From Planctomycetota bacterium (GTDB taxonomy: Bacteria > Planctomycetota > UBA1135 > UBA2386): 46,505 bases of DNA. The stretch lies in NCBI GenBank assembly GCA_947444055.1, contig CANEYR010000027.1, forward strand, positions 1 to 46,505, given 5' to 3'. Shown in pieces: positions 33,887 to 41,074 of this stretch; positions within the stretch are counted from its first letter, which is position 1, and every line of letters starts with the position of its first letter. The notes beneath the pieces were generated by a model, which worked only from the letters and a program-made list of their open reading frames with translations, did not search any database and was not told the origin of the DNA. The position numbers and the translations under genes are program-made.

Positions 33887-33953
33887 TCAACCGCAACGAA
33901 CGCAGCAACCCGCCCAGTGGCCGTTGCCGCGTTCCTGACTTAGCCTCAAGACC

Positions 33954-34466
33954 ATGGACCTCAGCAAGCACCTGCGCGACGTTCCGAACTTCCCCAAGCC
34001 CGGCATTCTGTTCAAAGACATCACGCCGCTGCTGGCGTCGCCGGCCGCCATGATCGAGACCATCGCGCGCCTGGCCAAGCTGGACGTCGGGCGGGTGGAC
34101 AAGGTCGCCGCGATCGAGTCGCGCGGCTTCCTGTTTGGCGCCCCGCTGGCGATGAAACTCGGCGTCGGCTTCGTCCCCATCCGCAAGCCCGGCAAGTTGC
34201 CATGGAAGACCCATCGGGTCGAATACGCGCTCGAGTACGGCAAGGACGCGGTCGAGATCCACCAGGACGCCGTGCAGAAGGGCGAGCGCGTGTTGCTCGT
34301 CGATGACCTGCTGGCGACCGGCGGCACCATGGATGCAGCCTGCCAGCTGATCGAGAGTTGCGGCGGCGTGGTCGTTGCCTGCGCCTTCGTCGTCGAACTC
34401 GGTTTCCTGTCGGGTCGCAAGCGACTTGGCAACCGCCGGGTCGAATCGCTGGTCGCCGTGTCCTGA
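33954..34466 (+). CDS. apt: Adenine phosphoribosyltransferase
   Basis: Purine salvage enzyme making AMP from adenine and PRPP. The protein has 170 residues, the usual size. The N-terminus has DVPNFPKPGILFKDITPLL, characteristic of APT. The ESRGFLFGAPLA segment follows, and the PRPP-binding loop LLVDDLLATGGT is at about 114-125. The gene stands alone ahead of the long leader of the sigma factor gene; an AT-rich inverted repeat lies 14 bases past its stop. Confidence 0.96.
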   Translation: MDLSKHLRDVPNFPKPGILFKDITPLLASPAAMIETIARLAKLDVGRVDKVAAIESRGFLFGAPLAMKLGVGFVPIRKPGKLPWKTHRVEYALEYGKDAVEIHQDAVQKGERVLLVDDLLATGGTMDAACQLIESCGGVVVACAFVVELGFLSGRKRLGNRRVESLVAVS

Positions 34467-34479
34467 CTCGATCGTGAGA

Positions 34480-34523
34480 TTTCTACACGTCTCAAGTCCT
34501 TTTACTGAAACGGCTTGTAGAAA
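34480..34523 (+). repeat. AT-rich inverted repeat after apt
   Basis: TTTCTACA (34480-34487) and TGTAGAAA (34516-34523) form an 8-base inverted repeat with a 28-base interior. The surrounding 100 bases (about 34470-34565) are visibly poorer in GC than the rest of the window, as expected for a promoter region. It may end the apt transcript or mark the promoter of the riboswitch leader. No clear -35/-10 pair was found. Confidence 0.4.
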
Positions 34524-34642
34524 CTACTAAAGATTCTCTCCAGAACAAACTCAATCCCTTACTGGAACCTGCCGATCATGAGCCACCGACCCAGAGATGG
34601 GTCTCGTTCTTTGGTGTCTCGGCTCCCACCAACAGATGCTTC

Positions 34643-34735
34643 TCGAAACGGCAAAGCCGACGAAAGTCGGTGACGCAAAGCTATAGGGCCTTCGGTCCGG
34701 TTCCCGCCGGACCATGGCAGCCTGGTTCCCGAAAT
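34643..34735 (+). ncRNA. Cyclic di-GMP-I (GEMM-I) riboswitch
   Basis: The region follows the GEMM-I consensus closely. CGGCAAAGCC is followed by a 5-base-pair hairpin with the conserved GAAA tetraloop (stem CCGAC 34657-34661, loop 34662-34665, stem GTCGG 34666-34670). Then comes the invariant GACGCAAAGC (34672-34681). A second helix has GGCC near 34687 and GGTCCGG (34694-34700) pairing with CCGGACC (34707-34713), and the closing ATGGCAGCCTGGTTCCCG matches the conserved 3' side. The RNA class binds cyclic di-GMP. It lies in the same direction as and about 255 bases upstream of the FliA/WhiG sigma gene, so it most likely sets flagellar sigma levels. Confidence 0.93.
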
Positions 34736-34990
34736 GAAGCGAGTGTCTCTTGACGCAAGCTCGTCGATATCCCGACCCCTCCCCTGGGCGGCTGTCACCT
34801 GCACGCGTTCTGACCTACTCGACAAACTCCAGCACCCGGTGATCGCAGACCTTGCGACGACCGGACAGGCAGGAAGGGAACTCCGGCACGGCCCAGCGCC
34901 GTTTCCGACGTCAGGAGCCAACCGCTCGGTCCCCCACCGAGCCTCGCCGTCCCTTCCCCCTGAGTTTGATGCCTGCGCTGGAGTTTGATC
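34736..34990 (+). other. Long leader between riboswitch and sigma factor gene
   Basis: This 255-base stretch contains no convincing gene. It holds several possible hairpins: 34836-34864 (CCGGT...ACCGG with a second 5-pair inner helix), 34888-34902 (ACGGC/GCCGT) and 34925-34941 (CTCGGT/ACCGAG). None is followed by a good T-run, so transcription termination is not obvious and the readout may be translational. A short frame, 34734-34988 (84 codons), starts at the edge of the riboswitch and stops 2 bases before the sigma gene; it has no Shine-Dalgarno site and a Pro/Ser-rich, unconvincing product. Confidence 0.5.
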
Positions 34991-35878
34991 ATGGCCAAGT
35001 CCTCGGTTGCTCTTCGTTCTTCGCCTCGCCAGTCCGTCGCCAAGCCGGCCAAGGTCGCCCCGAAGAGTCGGGTCGCGGCGGTGGTGGCGCCGCCGCTTGC
35101 GGCTCCGCACGCGCTGACGGAAACGGAGCTCGAGGTGATCTGGCGCACGTTCAAGCGCACCCGCGATGAGAACCTGCGCAACACGCTCATCGAGCACCAC
35201 ATGCCGCTCGTGCGCTCGATCGCCGAACGCGTGCTGCAGACGCTGCCGAAGTCGATCGATGTCGACGACCTCAGCTCGGCCGGCACGTTTGGCCTGATGG
35301 ACGCGATCAACGGCTTCGACCTGTCGCGCGGCATCAAGTTCAAGACCTACTGCACCACGCGCATCCGCGGCTCGATCCTCGATGAGTTGCGTTCGCAGGA
35401 TTGGGTGCCGCGGCTCGTTCGCCTCAAGGCCCACCGCCTCGATCGCGCCATCCGCCAGCTCGAAGGCGAACTCGGCCGCGCTCCCAACCAGCACGAGATC
35501 GCCAGCTTGCTCGGCATCTCGCTGGACGAACTGCAAGCGCACGAAGCCGAAGCCAACGCCAAGACGATCTTCTCGCTGTCGGAGAAGTGGGACGATGGCG
35601 ACGAAGAGAAGGAGATGGAGAAGGTCGAGATCCTGGCCGATCGCAAGTCGGTGGATCCGGTCGAGACCATCCAGCAGAGCGACGCACTCGAGATGATCAC
35701 CAGCAGCCTCACCAAGAAGGAACGGCTGATCATCCTGATGTATTACTACGAAGGCCTGACGATGCGCGAGATCGGCGAGATCATGGAACTGACGGAGTCG
35801 CGCGTCTGTCAGATCCACAGCAACGTGATGATGCGTCTGAAGGCGCAACTCGATCGCGCCCAGGGCGCACCGGCCTAG
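34991..35878 (+). CDS. fliA: FliA/WhiG-family RNA polymerase sigma factor
   Basis: Alternative sigma factor of the flagellar type, 295 residues. After an Ala/Lys-rich lead of about 38 residues, region 2 shows LRNTLIEHHMPLVRSIAER, SSAGTFGLMDAINGFD and FKTYCTTRIRGSILDELR. Region 3 shows RLDRAIRQLEGELGR and PNQHEIASLLGIS. An acidic insert (WDDGDEEKEMEKVE) precedes region 4 with LTKKERLIILMYYYEGLTM and the helix-turn-helix ESRVCQIHSNVMMRL. An ATG at 34991 has GGAG 8 bases upstream; a TTG two codons earlier is less likely. The riboswitch in the leader suggests cyclic di-GMP control. In this family it would direct late flagellar genes. Confidence 0.93.
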   Translation: MAKSSVALRSSPRQSVAKPAKVAPKSRVAAVVAPPLAAPHALTETELEVIWRTFKRTRDENLRNTLIEHHMPLVRSIAERVLQTLPKSIDVDDLSSAGTFGLMDAINGFDLSRGIKFKTYCTTRIRGSILDELRSQDWVPRLVRLKAHRLDRAIRQLEGELGRAPNQHEIASLLGISLDELQAHEAEANAKTIFSLSEKWDDGDEEKEMEKVEILADRKSVDPVETIQQSDALEMITSSLTKKERLIILMYYYEGLTMREIGEIMELTESRVCQIHSNVMMRLKAQLDRAQGAPA

Positions 35879-35954
35879 TCGGCGGTCGCGCGCGCGTCGC
35901 ACAATCGACTGCGGCAGTACGCCCTCGCTTGCCGATGAAGCGACGAGAGGTTGC

Positions 35955-36824
35955 GTGTTGCCCACCCAGGAGATTTTGTGCGCCGTGAAAGCCGTGCGAC
36001 CACTGCCCGATGTCGCACATCGCGTTCTGCGCATCGTGCAGAATGCTGATTACGCGATCGATGATTTAGTCAGCGTCGTCCGTACCGATCCGACTCTGGT
36101 GGCGCGCGTGCTTAGGTTGTGCAACTCGGCGCGCAGCGGCCTCGACACCGAGATCACGTCGATCCTCGACGCCATCGCCTTCCTCGGTTCGCGCAACCTC
36201 GTGCAACTGGTGCTCGTCACCTGCACCGCGGGCATGTTTGCGGGAACGCGCGGCTCGCGCTACTCCGACCCGACGACCCTCTGGCAGCACTCGATCGCCT
36301 GCGCCTTCGCTTGCCAGGCACTCGCCACTCGCACCGGCGAAGCGGTCGCGGCCACGGCCTTCACACTCGGCATCTTGCATGATGTCGGCAAGATCGCGAT
36401 GAGCCGCGTCGCCGACGAAGGTCGCTTCCTGGCGGTGCTGTCGGACTCGGCCAGCGTCGCGATGCTCGATCACGTCGCGCTCGAACAGAGGGCCTTCGGG
36501 ATCGATCACGCCACCGCCGCAGGCCTCGTGGCTGCTGCATGGCAGTTGCCGCCGACCCTCACGGGCGCCTTGCGTTCCCACCACGACGACCAGGTTTTCG
36601 ACGGCGAGGATGCCTTGCCAGCGATCCTCCACGTGGCGGACACGACCGTTCTGCGAGCCGGGATCGGCAACTCCTTTCCAACCGCGACCACCGTCCTTCA
36701 CGAAGCCGCGTTGACCCGCCTCGGCCTGCGCACTCGCGATCTCGAAGCGCTATCCGACACGTTGAGCGCGGAACTGGCGAAAGCCGCGGATCTGTTGAAT
36801 CTCGACCTCGCCGCCAGCCGATAG
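35955..36824 (+). CDS. HDOD-domain signalling protein
   Basis: Single-domain HDOD protein, 289 residues. HDOD proteins are regulatory relatives of HD phosphohydrolases, often tied to chemotaxis, motility and cyclic di-GMP pathways. The core begins RPLPDVAHRVLRIVQ, then LVARVLRLCNSARSG, and LGILHDVGKIAM keeps an HD pair, with YLEH-type region replaced by ALEQRAFGIDHATAAG. The GTG at 35955 has GAGAGG 4 bases upstream. A TTG at 35976 behind AGGAG and a GTG at 35985 are alternatives, so the first ten residues are uncertain. It lies between the sigma factor and cheY genes. Confidence 0.85.
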   Translation: MLPTQEILCAVKAVRPLPDVAHRVLRIVQNADYAIDDLVSVVRTDPTLVARVLRLCNSARSGLDTEITSILDAIAFLGSRNLVQLVLVTCTAGMFAGTRGSRYSDPTTLWQHSIACAFACQALATRTGEAVAATAFTLGILHDVGKIAMSRVADEGRFLAVLSDSASVAMLDHVALEQRAFGIDHATAAGLVAAAWQLPPTLTGALRSHHDDQVFDGEDALPAILHVADTTVLRAGIGNSFPTATTVLHEAALTRLGLRTRDLEALSDTLSAELAKAADLLNLDLAASR

Positions 36825-36856
36825 CCCCGCGGTACCGTCACAGCACTAGGACAAGC

Positions 36857-37228
36857 ATGGCCAAGAACATTCTGATCGTCGACGACTCCGCAACGATGCG
36901 GAAAATCATCATGCGCAGCATCCGTCAAGCCGGCATCGAGAACGCGGAGTTCAAGGAAGCAGGCGACGGCGTCGAAGGCATGAAGGCCCTCGAAGGCACC
37001 AAGTTCGACCTGATCCTCTCCGACGTCAACATGCCCAACATGAACGGGCTCGACTTCGTCAAGGCCGCCAGCGACAAGCTCGGCACGCCGCCTCCGATCG
37101 TGATGATCACGACCGAAGGCAGCGAAGAGGTCATCAAGGAAGCCATGAGCCGCGGCGCCAAGGGCTACCTGAAGAAGCCGTTCACGCCCGAGAAGGTCCA
37201 GGAAGTGATCGGGCCCTTTCTGAAGTGA
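36857..37228 (+). CDS. cheY: CheY-like chemotaxis response regulator
   Basis: Single receiver domain of 123 residues, which would signal to the flagellar switch when phosphorylated. The acidic pair is D9/D10 in LIVDDSATMRKI, the phosphoacceptor D56 in LILSDVNMPNMNG, the Thr pair in VMITTEGSEE, and K107 in GYLKKPFTPEKV. SATMRKII and NMPNMNGL are the residues typical of true CheY. AGGA lies 6 bases upstream of the ATG. CheX and a CheC-like protein, both CheY-P phosphatase types, follow directly, supporting this role. No cheA kinase gene is in the window. Confidence 0.93.
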   Translation: MAKNILIVDDSATMRKIIMRSIRQAGIENAEFKEAGDGVEGMKALEGTKFDLILSDVNMPNMNGLDFVKAASDKLGTPPPIVMITTEGSEEVIKEAMSRGAKGYLKKPFTPEKVQEVIGPFLK

Positions 37229-37279
37229 CAGGAACGGCAGCGCATTGCACCCAGTCGGGGACCTGAAGGAGAGAGGAAG

Positions 37280-37771
37280 ATGGCCATCCAAACGCTCGAA
37301 CCACACCTGATCGACAGCCTGCAGCGGTCCGCGCGCGAGATCTTAGAGACCATGGTCTCCATGATTCCGCAGTCGATTGCCGCCGAGCCAGAAGATGGGT
37401 CGCGCTTCTCGGACCCGGTCATCGGGCTCTTGGGGTTCACTGGCACTCGCGCGGGCACGATCGTGGTGCGCACCAGCGAGGACCTCGCCAAAACCATTGC
37501 AGCGAAGATGCTGATGATGGAACCATCCGAAATGACGAACTTCCAAGACGCGGCGGACGCGTTTGGCGAAGTCGTCAACATGCTCGGTGGCAACTTCAAG
37601 AATGCGTGGGTCGCTGGCGGCAACCAAATGGAGCTGTCGATGCCCACCGTCATTCACAAGGGCAACGTGACGGTGCGGTCGGATGCCGACGGCTGCCTGC
37701 GTTCGCGCGTGCGCGTGCAGCTGGACGCCGGCACCCTCGACATCGGCGTGCATTTCGAAGCGAAGGACTAA
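37280..37771 (+). CDS. cheX: CheX-type chemotaxis phosphatase
   Basis: CheC/CheX/FliY-fold protein of 163 residues, expected to dephosphorylate CheY-P. The single active-site ExxN motif is E97-N100 in DAFGEVVNMLGGNFKN. Other family features are VIGLLGFTGTRAGTIVV in the first half and a closing beta strand pair (VRVQLDAGTLDIGVHFE). A GGAGAGAGGA stretch precedes the ATG. It lies 51 bases after cheY and 28 bases ahead of the CheC-like fusion gene. Confidence 0.88.
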   Translation: MAIQTLEPHLIDSLQRSAREILETMVSMIPQSIAAEPEDGSRFSDPVIGLLGFTGTRAGTIVVRTSEDLAKTIAAKMLMMEPSEMTNFQDAADAFGEVVNMLGGNFKNAWVAGGNQMELSMPTVIHKGNVTVRSDADGCLRSRVRVQLDAGTLDIGVHFEAKD

Positions 37772-37799
37772 GCAGCCCCGGACGCCCGCAGCGTTGGCA

Positions 37800-38891
37800 A
37801 TGGCGACGAACACTCTCAAGCAGGGCAGCGGCAAGGAGATCAAGAAGCTCTTCGCACTCCTGACCGGTTCGATCAGCGAGACGTTGGGCTCGCTGGTGAA
37901 TCGTGAGATCGTCGTCCGCCCTACCGAGCCAGAGGTCACCGACATCGAGACCTTCCTGGCCAACCTGCCGCGTGCTTGTGCGGTCGCGCGCGGGGCGATG
38001 GACAAGGGTTTTGCCGGCAAGTCGTTCTACGCCCTCTTCGAAGTGCCCGACGCCATCGCCATGGCTGGGCTGTTGATGATGACGCCGGACGACGTCATCG
38101 CCCAGCGCCGCACCAAGGGCGTGCTCGAAGGGGAAGATGCCGAGGCGTTCGGCGAACTAGGCAACGTGCTGTACTCGGGCCTCGGCAACGTGCTGCGCGA
38201 ACAAGTCGGCAACATCGACAGCCGCTTCCAGGATCACGGCGTCGTCAAGCCTGGCGTCGACAAGGACGGCATGCTCGGCAGCGAGAACATTGCGTTGTTC
38301 GGCTTTCGTATGAAGGTCGGCGACTACCCTGAATCGACGGGCGCACTCGCGATCGACGCGGCAACCGCCGAAGCATGGAACAAAGCGCCGCTCGAATTCG
38401 GCGGCGCCGAGGCCGCCCAGGCCGCCCAGGCCGCCGCGCAACCTAGCACCAGCACTTCGATCCGCGGCGACGACGATGGCTTGGAGAGCATCCCGGCGGC
38501 ACCCATTCGCGGCACGCTGGCGGCCTTCTTGATGCAACCTGAAGTCTTGCGCACGCTGCGGCGCAGCTGCCGACGCGCCGGTTTTGAATTGCGGCGGCAT
38601 GGTCGCGGCGAGATCCCGAATCCGGCCGCGCACAAGAACGAAGTCGTCGTGCTCGACGTGCCCACTGGCGAAGACCGGCGATTCGATTGGTGTCGTCGCA
38701 TCAAGGACATCTCCGAGACGACCAAAGTCGTGCTGCTCATCCACCACCCGTCGCGCCAGCGCGTGACCCAAGCCTTCTTGTCGCGCGCCGACGCCATCCT
38801 CGGCTTCCCCTGCGACGAGATGCTGCTGGCGCAAAAGCTCGGCACGCTGCTGCCTGGGGCTAGCGAGCCGCCGGCCGCGCCGACGCCGTGA
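37800..38891 (+). CDS. CheC-like phosphatase fused to a degenerate receiver domain
   Basis: Protein of 363 residues with two parts. Residues about 10-215 form a CheC/FliY-type domain; E119 and N122 in AEAFGELGNVLYSG give the ExxN phosphatase motif. After an Ala/Gln-rich linker (EAAQAAQAAAQPSTS), residues about 240-355 read like a receiver fold: a beta strand VVVLDVPTGEDRRFDW at the phosphoacceptor position, VVLLIHHPS where the Thr usually is, and ADAILGFPCDEMLLAQKL in place of the KPF loop. The conserved Lys and acidic pair are missing, so it is a pseudo-receiver. The ATG at 37800 is 28 bases from cheX; upstream starts overlap cheX. Confidence 0.82.
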   Translation: MATNTLKQGSGKEIKKLFALLTGSISETLGSLVNREIVVRPTEPEVTDIETFLANLPRACAVARGAMDKGFAGKSFYALFEVPDAIAMAGLLMMTPDDVIAQRRTKGVLEGEDAEAFGELGNVLYSGLGNVLREQVGNIDSRFQDHGVVKPGVDKDGMLGSENIALFGFRMKVGDYPESTGALAIDAATAEAWNKAPLEFGGAEAAQAAQAAAQPSTSTSIRGDDDGLESIPAAPIRGTLAAFLMQPEVLRTLRRSCRRAGFELRRHGRGEIPNPAAHKNEVVVLDVPTGEDRRFDWCRRIKDISETTKVVLLIHHPSRQRVTQAFLSRADAILGFPCDEMLLAQKLGTLLPGASEPPAAPTP

Positions 38892-38899
38892 CTACCGCG

Positions 38900-39196
38900 T
38901 CAGCCGTTCTCGCCCTTCGCCGCATTGCGCAGACGGCGAACGTCTTCTTGCACCTTGCGCGACGACTCGACGATGCGCGCCAAAGCCTCCGTGTAGGCCT
39001 GCAACGTGCCATCCCCGTGCGCCACTTCCGCCTGGATCTCGATGGTCCCGAGCAGGTTGTTGACTCGATGCACGAGCTCGTCGAACGCCGTTCGCGACAT
39101 GGTGCGACGACGGTAGCAGACGATCGCAGCGCCGCGAGCAGTGTCGTACGCAACGACAACGATCTGTCGGGGATCACCACGCACCAGTCCGCTCAC
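38900..39196 (-). CDS. Small protein with histidine-kinase-like dimerisation helix
   Basis: Protein of 98 residues read opposite to the flagellar genes. The first 30 residues look like two beta strands (RQIVVVAYDTARGAAIVCY). The second half is a helical hairpin: FDELVHRVNNLLGTIEIQ, with the H-R-V-N-N pattern of a kinase H-box, then ALARIVESSRKVQEDVRRL. No ATP-binding domain follows, so it cannot be a complete kinase; it may be a phosphotransfer or scaffold protein. The start is a GTG at 39196; an ATG at 39100 would leave only the helical part (66 residues). It faces fliO across the sigma-54 promoter. The frame is more protein-like than the overlapping forward frame. Confidence 0.65.
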   Translation of the reverse strand: MSGLVRGDPRQIVVVAYDTARGAAIVCYRRRTMSRTAFDELVHRVNNLLGTIEIQAEVAHGDGTLQAYTEALARIVESSRKVQEDVRRLRNAAKGENG

Positions 39197-39232
39197 ACCA
39201 CCCAGCTACCACAACATCTGGTGGTTTAGCGG

Positions 39233-39249
39233 TTGGCACGTCGTGTGCT
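39233..39249 (+). promoter_or_regulatory. Sigma-54 promoter of the flagellar export operon
   Basis: TTGGCACGTCGTGTGCT matches the -24/-12 consensus YTGGCACGRNNNTTGCW at all but two positions (R and the first T of TTGC). GG (39235-39236) and GC (39247-39248) have exactly 10 bases between them. Initiation would fall near 39260, leaving a leader of about 12 bases before fliO. Sigma-54 control of early or middle flagellar genes is known in many bacteria. Confidence 0.75.
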
Positions 39250-39271
39250 CACGAAGAGGCGTGAGGACACG

Positions 39272-39940
39272 ATGAAGTCGACCAAAAAATGGCTCCTGAT
39301 CCCGCCCGCAATCGCCGCCATGCTGATCATGGGCACGCTCTCTATGCAGAGCGGCTCCGACCAGAAGGGCGCGCCCAGCGCACCGCCGACGGCGGTTGAA
39401 CCCGCGAACCCGGCCCCGACCAACCGGCGCGAACCAACCGCGCTGCCGCGCGCCCCCGACTTGTGGCAGATGGGCAGCGCCCTGACTGGCGTGCTGCTGC
39501 TCGGCATCGGTGCTGTGCTGCTGTTGCGCCGCTTGCGTGGCCCCTCCCGCGCCCCGCGCGGCGCGAACCTGATGGCCCTGCGCCAGACGCTGCGCTTGTC
39601 GACGCGCCAGGCCGTGCACGCGATCGAGTTTGATGACCGCATCCTGCTGATCGGCGAGACCGATCGCGGCATCGCGCTGCTCGACAGTGGCAAGCTGCCG
39701 GAGCGAGCCGCTGACGAAGCCGAAGTGCAGCGCCGAGCCGCGTCGTCGCCACACTCACAGAGCGTCGACGTCGTCGCTGGTGACGACGACGGTGCCGTGC
39801 CAAAGGACCTCGTCATCCCTCGCCCCGCGCAACCGCAGCCGCGGCGCTTGCCGACGCCCGCCGGAATGCGCGCCGCGGAACGCGAACAAGTTGGTCTCGC
39901 CGACTTCCGCAACCTGCTGCAGAAGGCAGGACGCTCATGA
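39272..39940 (+). CDS. fliO: Flagellar biosynthesis protein FliO
   Basis: Membrane protein of 222 residues that assists assembly of the FliP-FliQ-FliR export core. An N-terminal hydrophobic segment (WLLIPPAIAAMLIMG) is followed by a Pro-rich stretch and a second helix (LTGVLLLGIGAVLLLRRL). Then the FliO cytoplasmic domain: LRQTLRLSTRQAVHAIEF, ILLIGETDRGIALLDSG. The last 60 residues are charged and low-complexity. The ATG at 39272 has TGAGGA just upstream. The gene is the first behind the sigma-54 site and overlaps fliP (ATGA). Confidence 0.85.
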   Translation: MKSTKKWLLIPPAIAAMLIMGTLSMQSGSDQKGAPSAPPTAVEPANPAPTNRREPTALPRAPDLWQMGSALTGVLLLGIGAVLLLRRLRGPSRAPRGANLMALRQTLRLSTRQAVHAIEFDDRILLIGETDRGIALLDSGKLPERAADEAEVQRRAASSPHSQSVDVVAGDDDGAVPKDLVIPRPAQPQPRRLPTPAGMRAAEREQVGLADFRNLLQKAGRS

Positions 39941-40770
39941 ACTTCCTGCGCACGATCCTGTTCGCGATGCTCTGGCTGGCCGCTCCTGTGGTCGCGCAGG
40001 ACGCGAACGATCCAGCGACGGCACCTCCGGGCAACGGCGCGACCGTCGGCGTCGGCCGCCTCGCCGCCCAGGACCCGGTGCCAACGACCGGCGCTGGTCC
40101 TGGCGTCACGCTCGCGATTCGCGGCGGCGACGGCAAGCAATCACTCGGTAGCGCCCTCGAGATCGTGTTGCTGATGACGCTGCTGGCGATGGCGCCGGCC
40201 ATCGTGATGACGATGACGTGCTTCACCCGCATCGTCATCGTGCTGTCGTTCTTGAAGCGCGCGATGTCCATGCAGGACTTGCCGCCTGCGATGATCACCA
40301 CCGGCTTCGCGGTGTTCATGACGATCTTCGTCATGCGTCCGGTCGTCACCGACATCTACGACAAGGCCTACGAACCGTACGTCGCTGGTCGCATGGATTG
40401 GCGCGAAGCCGCCGACATCGCCCAGAGGCGCATGAACCAGTTCATGCTGGCGCAAACGCGCGAAGAGGACGTCACCTTGATCCTGGAACTCAGCCGCACG
40501 GCGCGTCCGGCCACGGCCCTCGACACGCCGTTCCACGTCGCGGTGCCGGCGTTCGCGCTGTCGGAAATCAAGACTGCGTTCCAAATGGGATTCGTGTTGT
40601 TCCTGCCCTTCGTCGTCATCGATCTGGTCATCAGTTCCATCCTCGTCTCGATGGGCATGTTCAGCCTGCCGCCAGTCGTCGTATCGACGCCACTCAAGCT
40701 GCTGTTGTTCATCCTCGTCGGCGGCTGGGACCTTGTCGTCACCTCGCTCGCGCAGAGCTTCGTTCCCTGA
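39937..40770 (+). CDS. fliP: Flagellar export gate protein FliP
   Basis: Core channel protein of the flagellar type III export gate, 277 residues. It has a cleavable signal peptide (LFAMLWLAAPVVAQ), a variable lead of about 50 residues, then the conserved core: LMTLLAMAPAIVMTMTCFTR, IVIVLSFLKRA and PAMITTGFAVFMTIFVM. The C-terminal half has PAFALSEIKTAFQMGFVLF and LVISSILVSMGMFSLPPV, ending in FILVGGWDLVVTSL. Hydrophobic helices number four plus the signal. The start overlaps the fliO stop. Confidence 0.97.
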   Translation: MNFLRTILFAMLWLAAPVVAQDANDPATAPPGNGATVGVGRLAAQDPVPTTGAGPGVTLAIRGGDGKQSLGSALEIVLLMTLLAMAPAIVMTMTCFTRIVIVLSFLKRAMSMQDLPPAMITTGFAVFMTIFVMRPVVTDIYDKAYEPYVAGRMDWREAADIAQRRMNQFMLAQTREEDVTLILELSRTARPATALDTPFHVAVPAFALSEIKTAFQMGFVLFLPFVVIDLVISSILVSMGMFSLPPVVVSTPLKLLLFILVGGWDLVVTSLAQSFVP

Positions 40771-40782
40771 TCGGAGAACCCA

Positions 40783-41058
40783 ATGGGCCACGAAACACTC
40801 ATCGACCTCGCGAAGACCACGTTGCTGACGGCGCTCATGATCTGCGCGCCGGCACTGCTCGTCGGCATGATGGTCGGCCTCGCTGTCAGCTTCTTCCAGA
40901 CGGTGACGTCGCTGCAGGAGCAGACGCTCACCATCGTCCCCAAGATGCTGGCGGTGCTCGCCACCATCGTGCTGCTGATGCCTTGGATCCTCGGCGTTCT
41001 GCGCGAGTACACGGCATCCCTGTTCAAAAACCTCGCGGCCTACGGGCTGAGCGGCTGA
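40783..41058 (+). CDS. fliQ: Flagellar export gate protein FliQ
   Basis: Small two-helix component of the export gate, 91 residues as usual. The helices are LLTALMICAPALLVGMMVGL and MLAVLATIVLLMPWILGVL, joined by SFFQTVTSLQEQTLTIVPKM, the family signature loop. A GGAG site lies 7 bases upstream of the ATG. It lies between fliP and fliR, with gaps of 12 and 16 bases. Confidence 0.96.
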   Translation: MGHETLIDLAKTTLLTALMICAPALLVGMMVGLAVSFFQTVTSLQEQTLTIVPKMLAVLATIVLLMPWILGVLREYTASLFKNLAAYGLSG

Positions 41059-41074
41059 ACGGAACGATCCGCCG

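Noticed and set aside
34517..34527. GTAG-AAA-CTAC as a third site for the BlaI-type regulator
   Set aside because: The arms have the opposite polarity to the ACTAC...GTAGT dyads, and the site is far from that unit.
34527..34577. Sigma-28 promoter (TAAAGATT and GCCGATCA)
   Set aside because: The two half-sites are about 35 bases apart instead of about 11, so they cannot form one promoter.
34979..34995. GGAGTTTGATCATGGCC resembles the 5' end of 16S rRNA
   Set aside because: The match is short and stops at once; the following bases code for the sigma factor. It is a coincidence around the Shine-Dalgarno site and ATG.
34559..36034. Open frame of 491 codons antisense to the riboswitch and fliA
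   Set aside because: It would run through the riboswitch and the sigma factor gene; no motif or plausible start site was seen.
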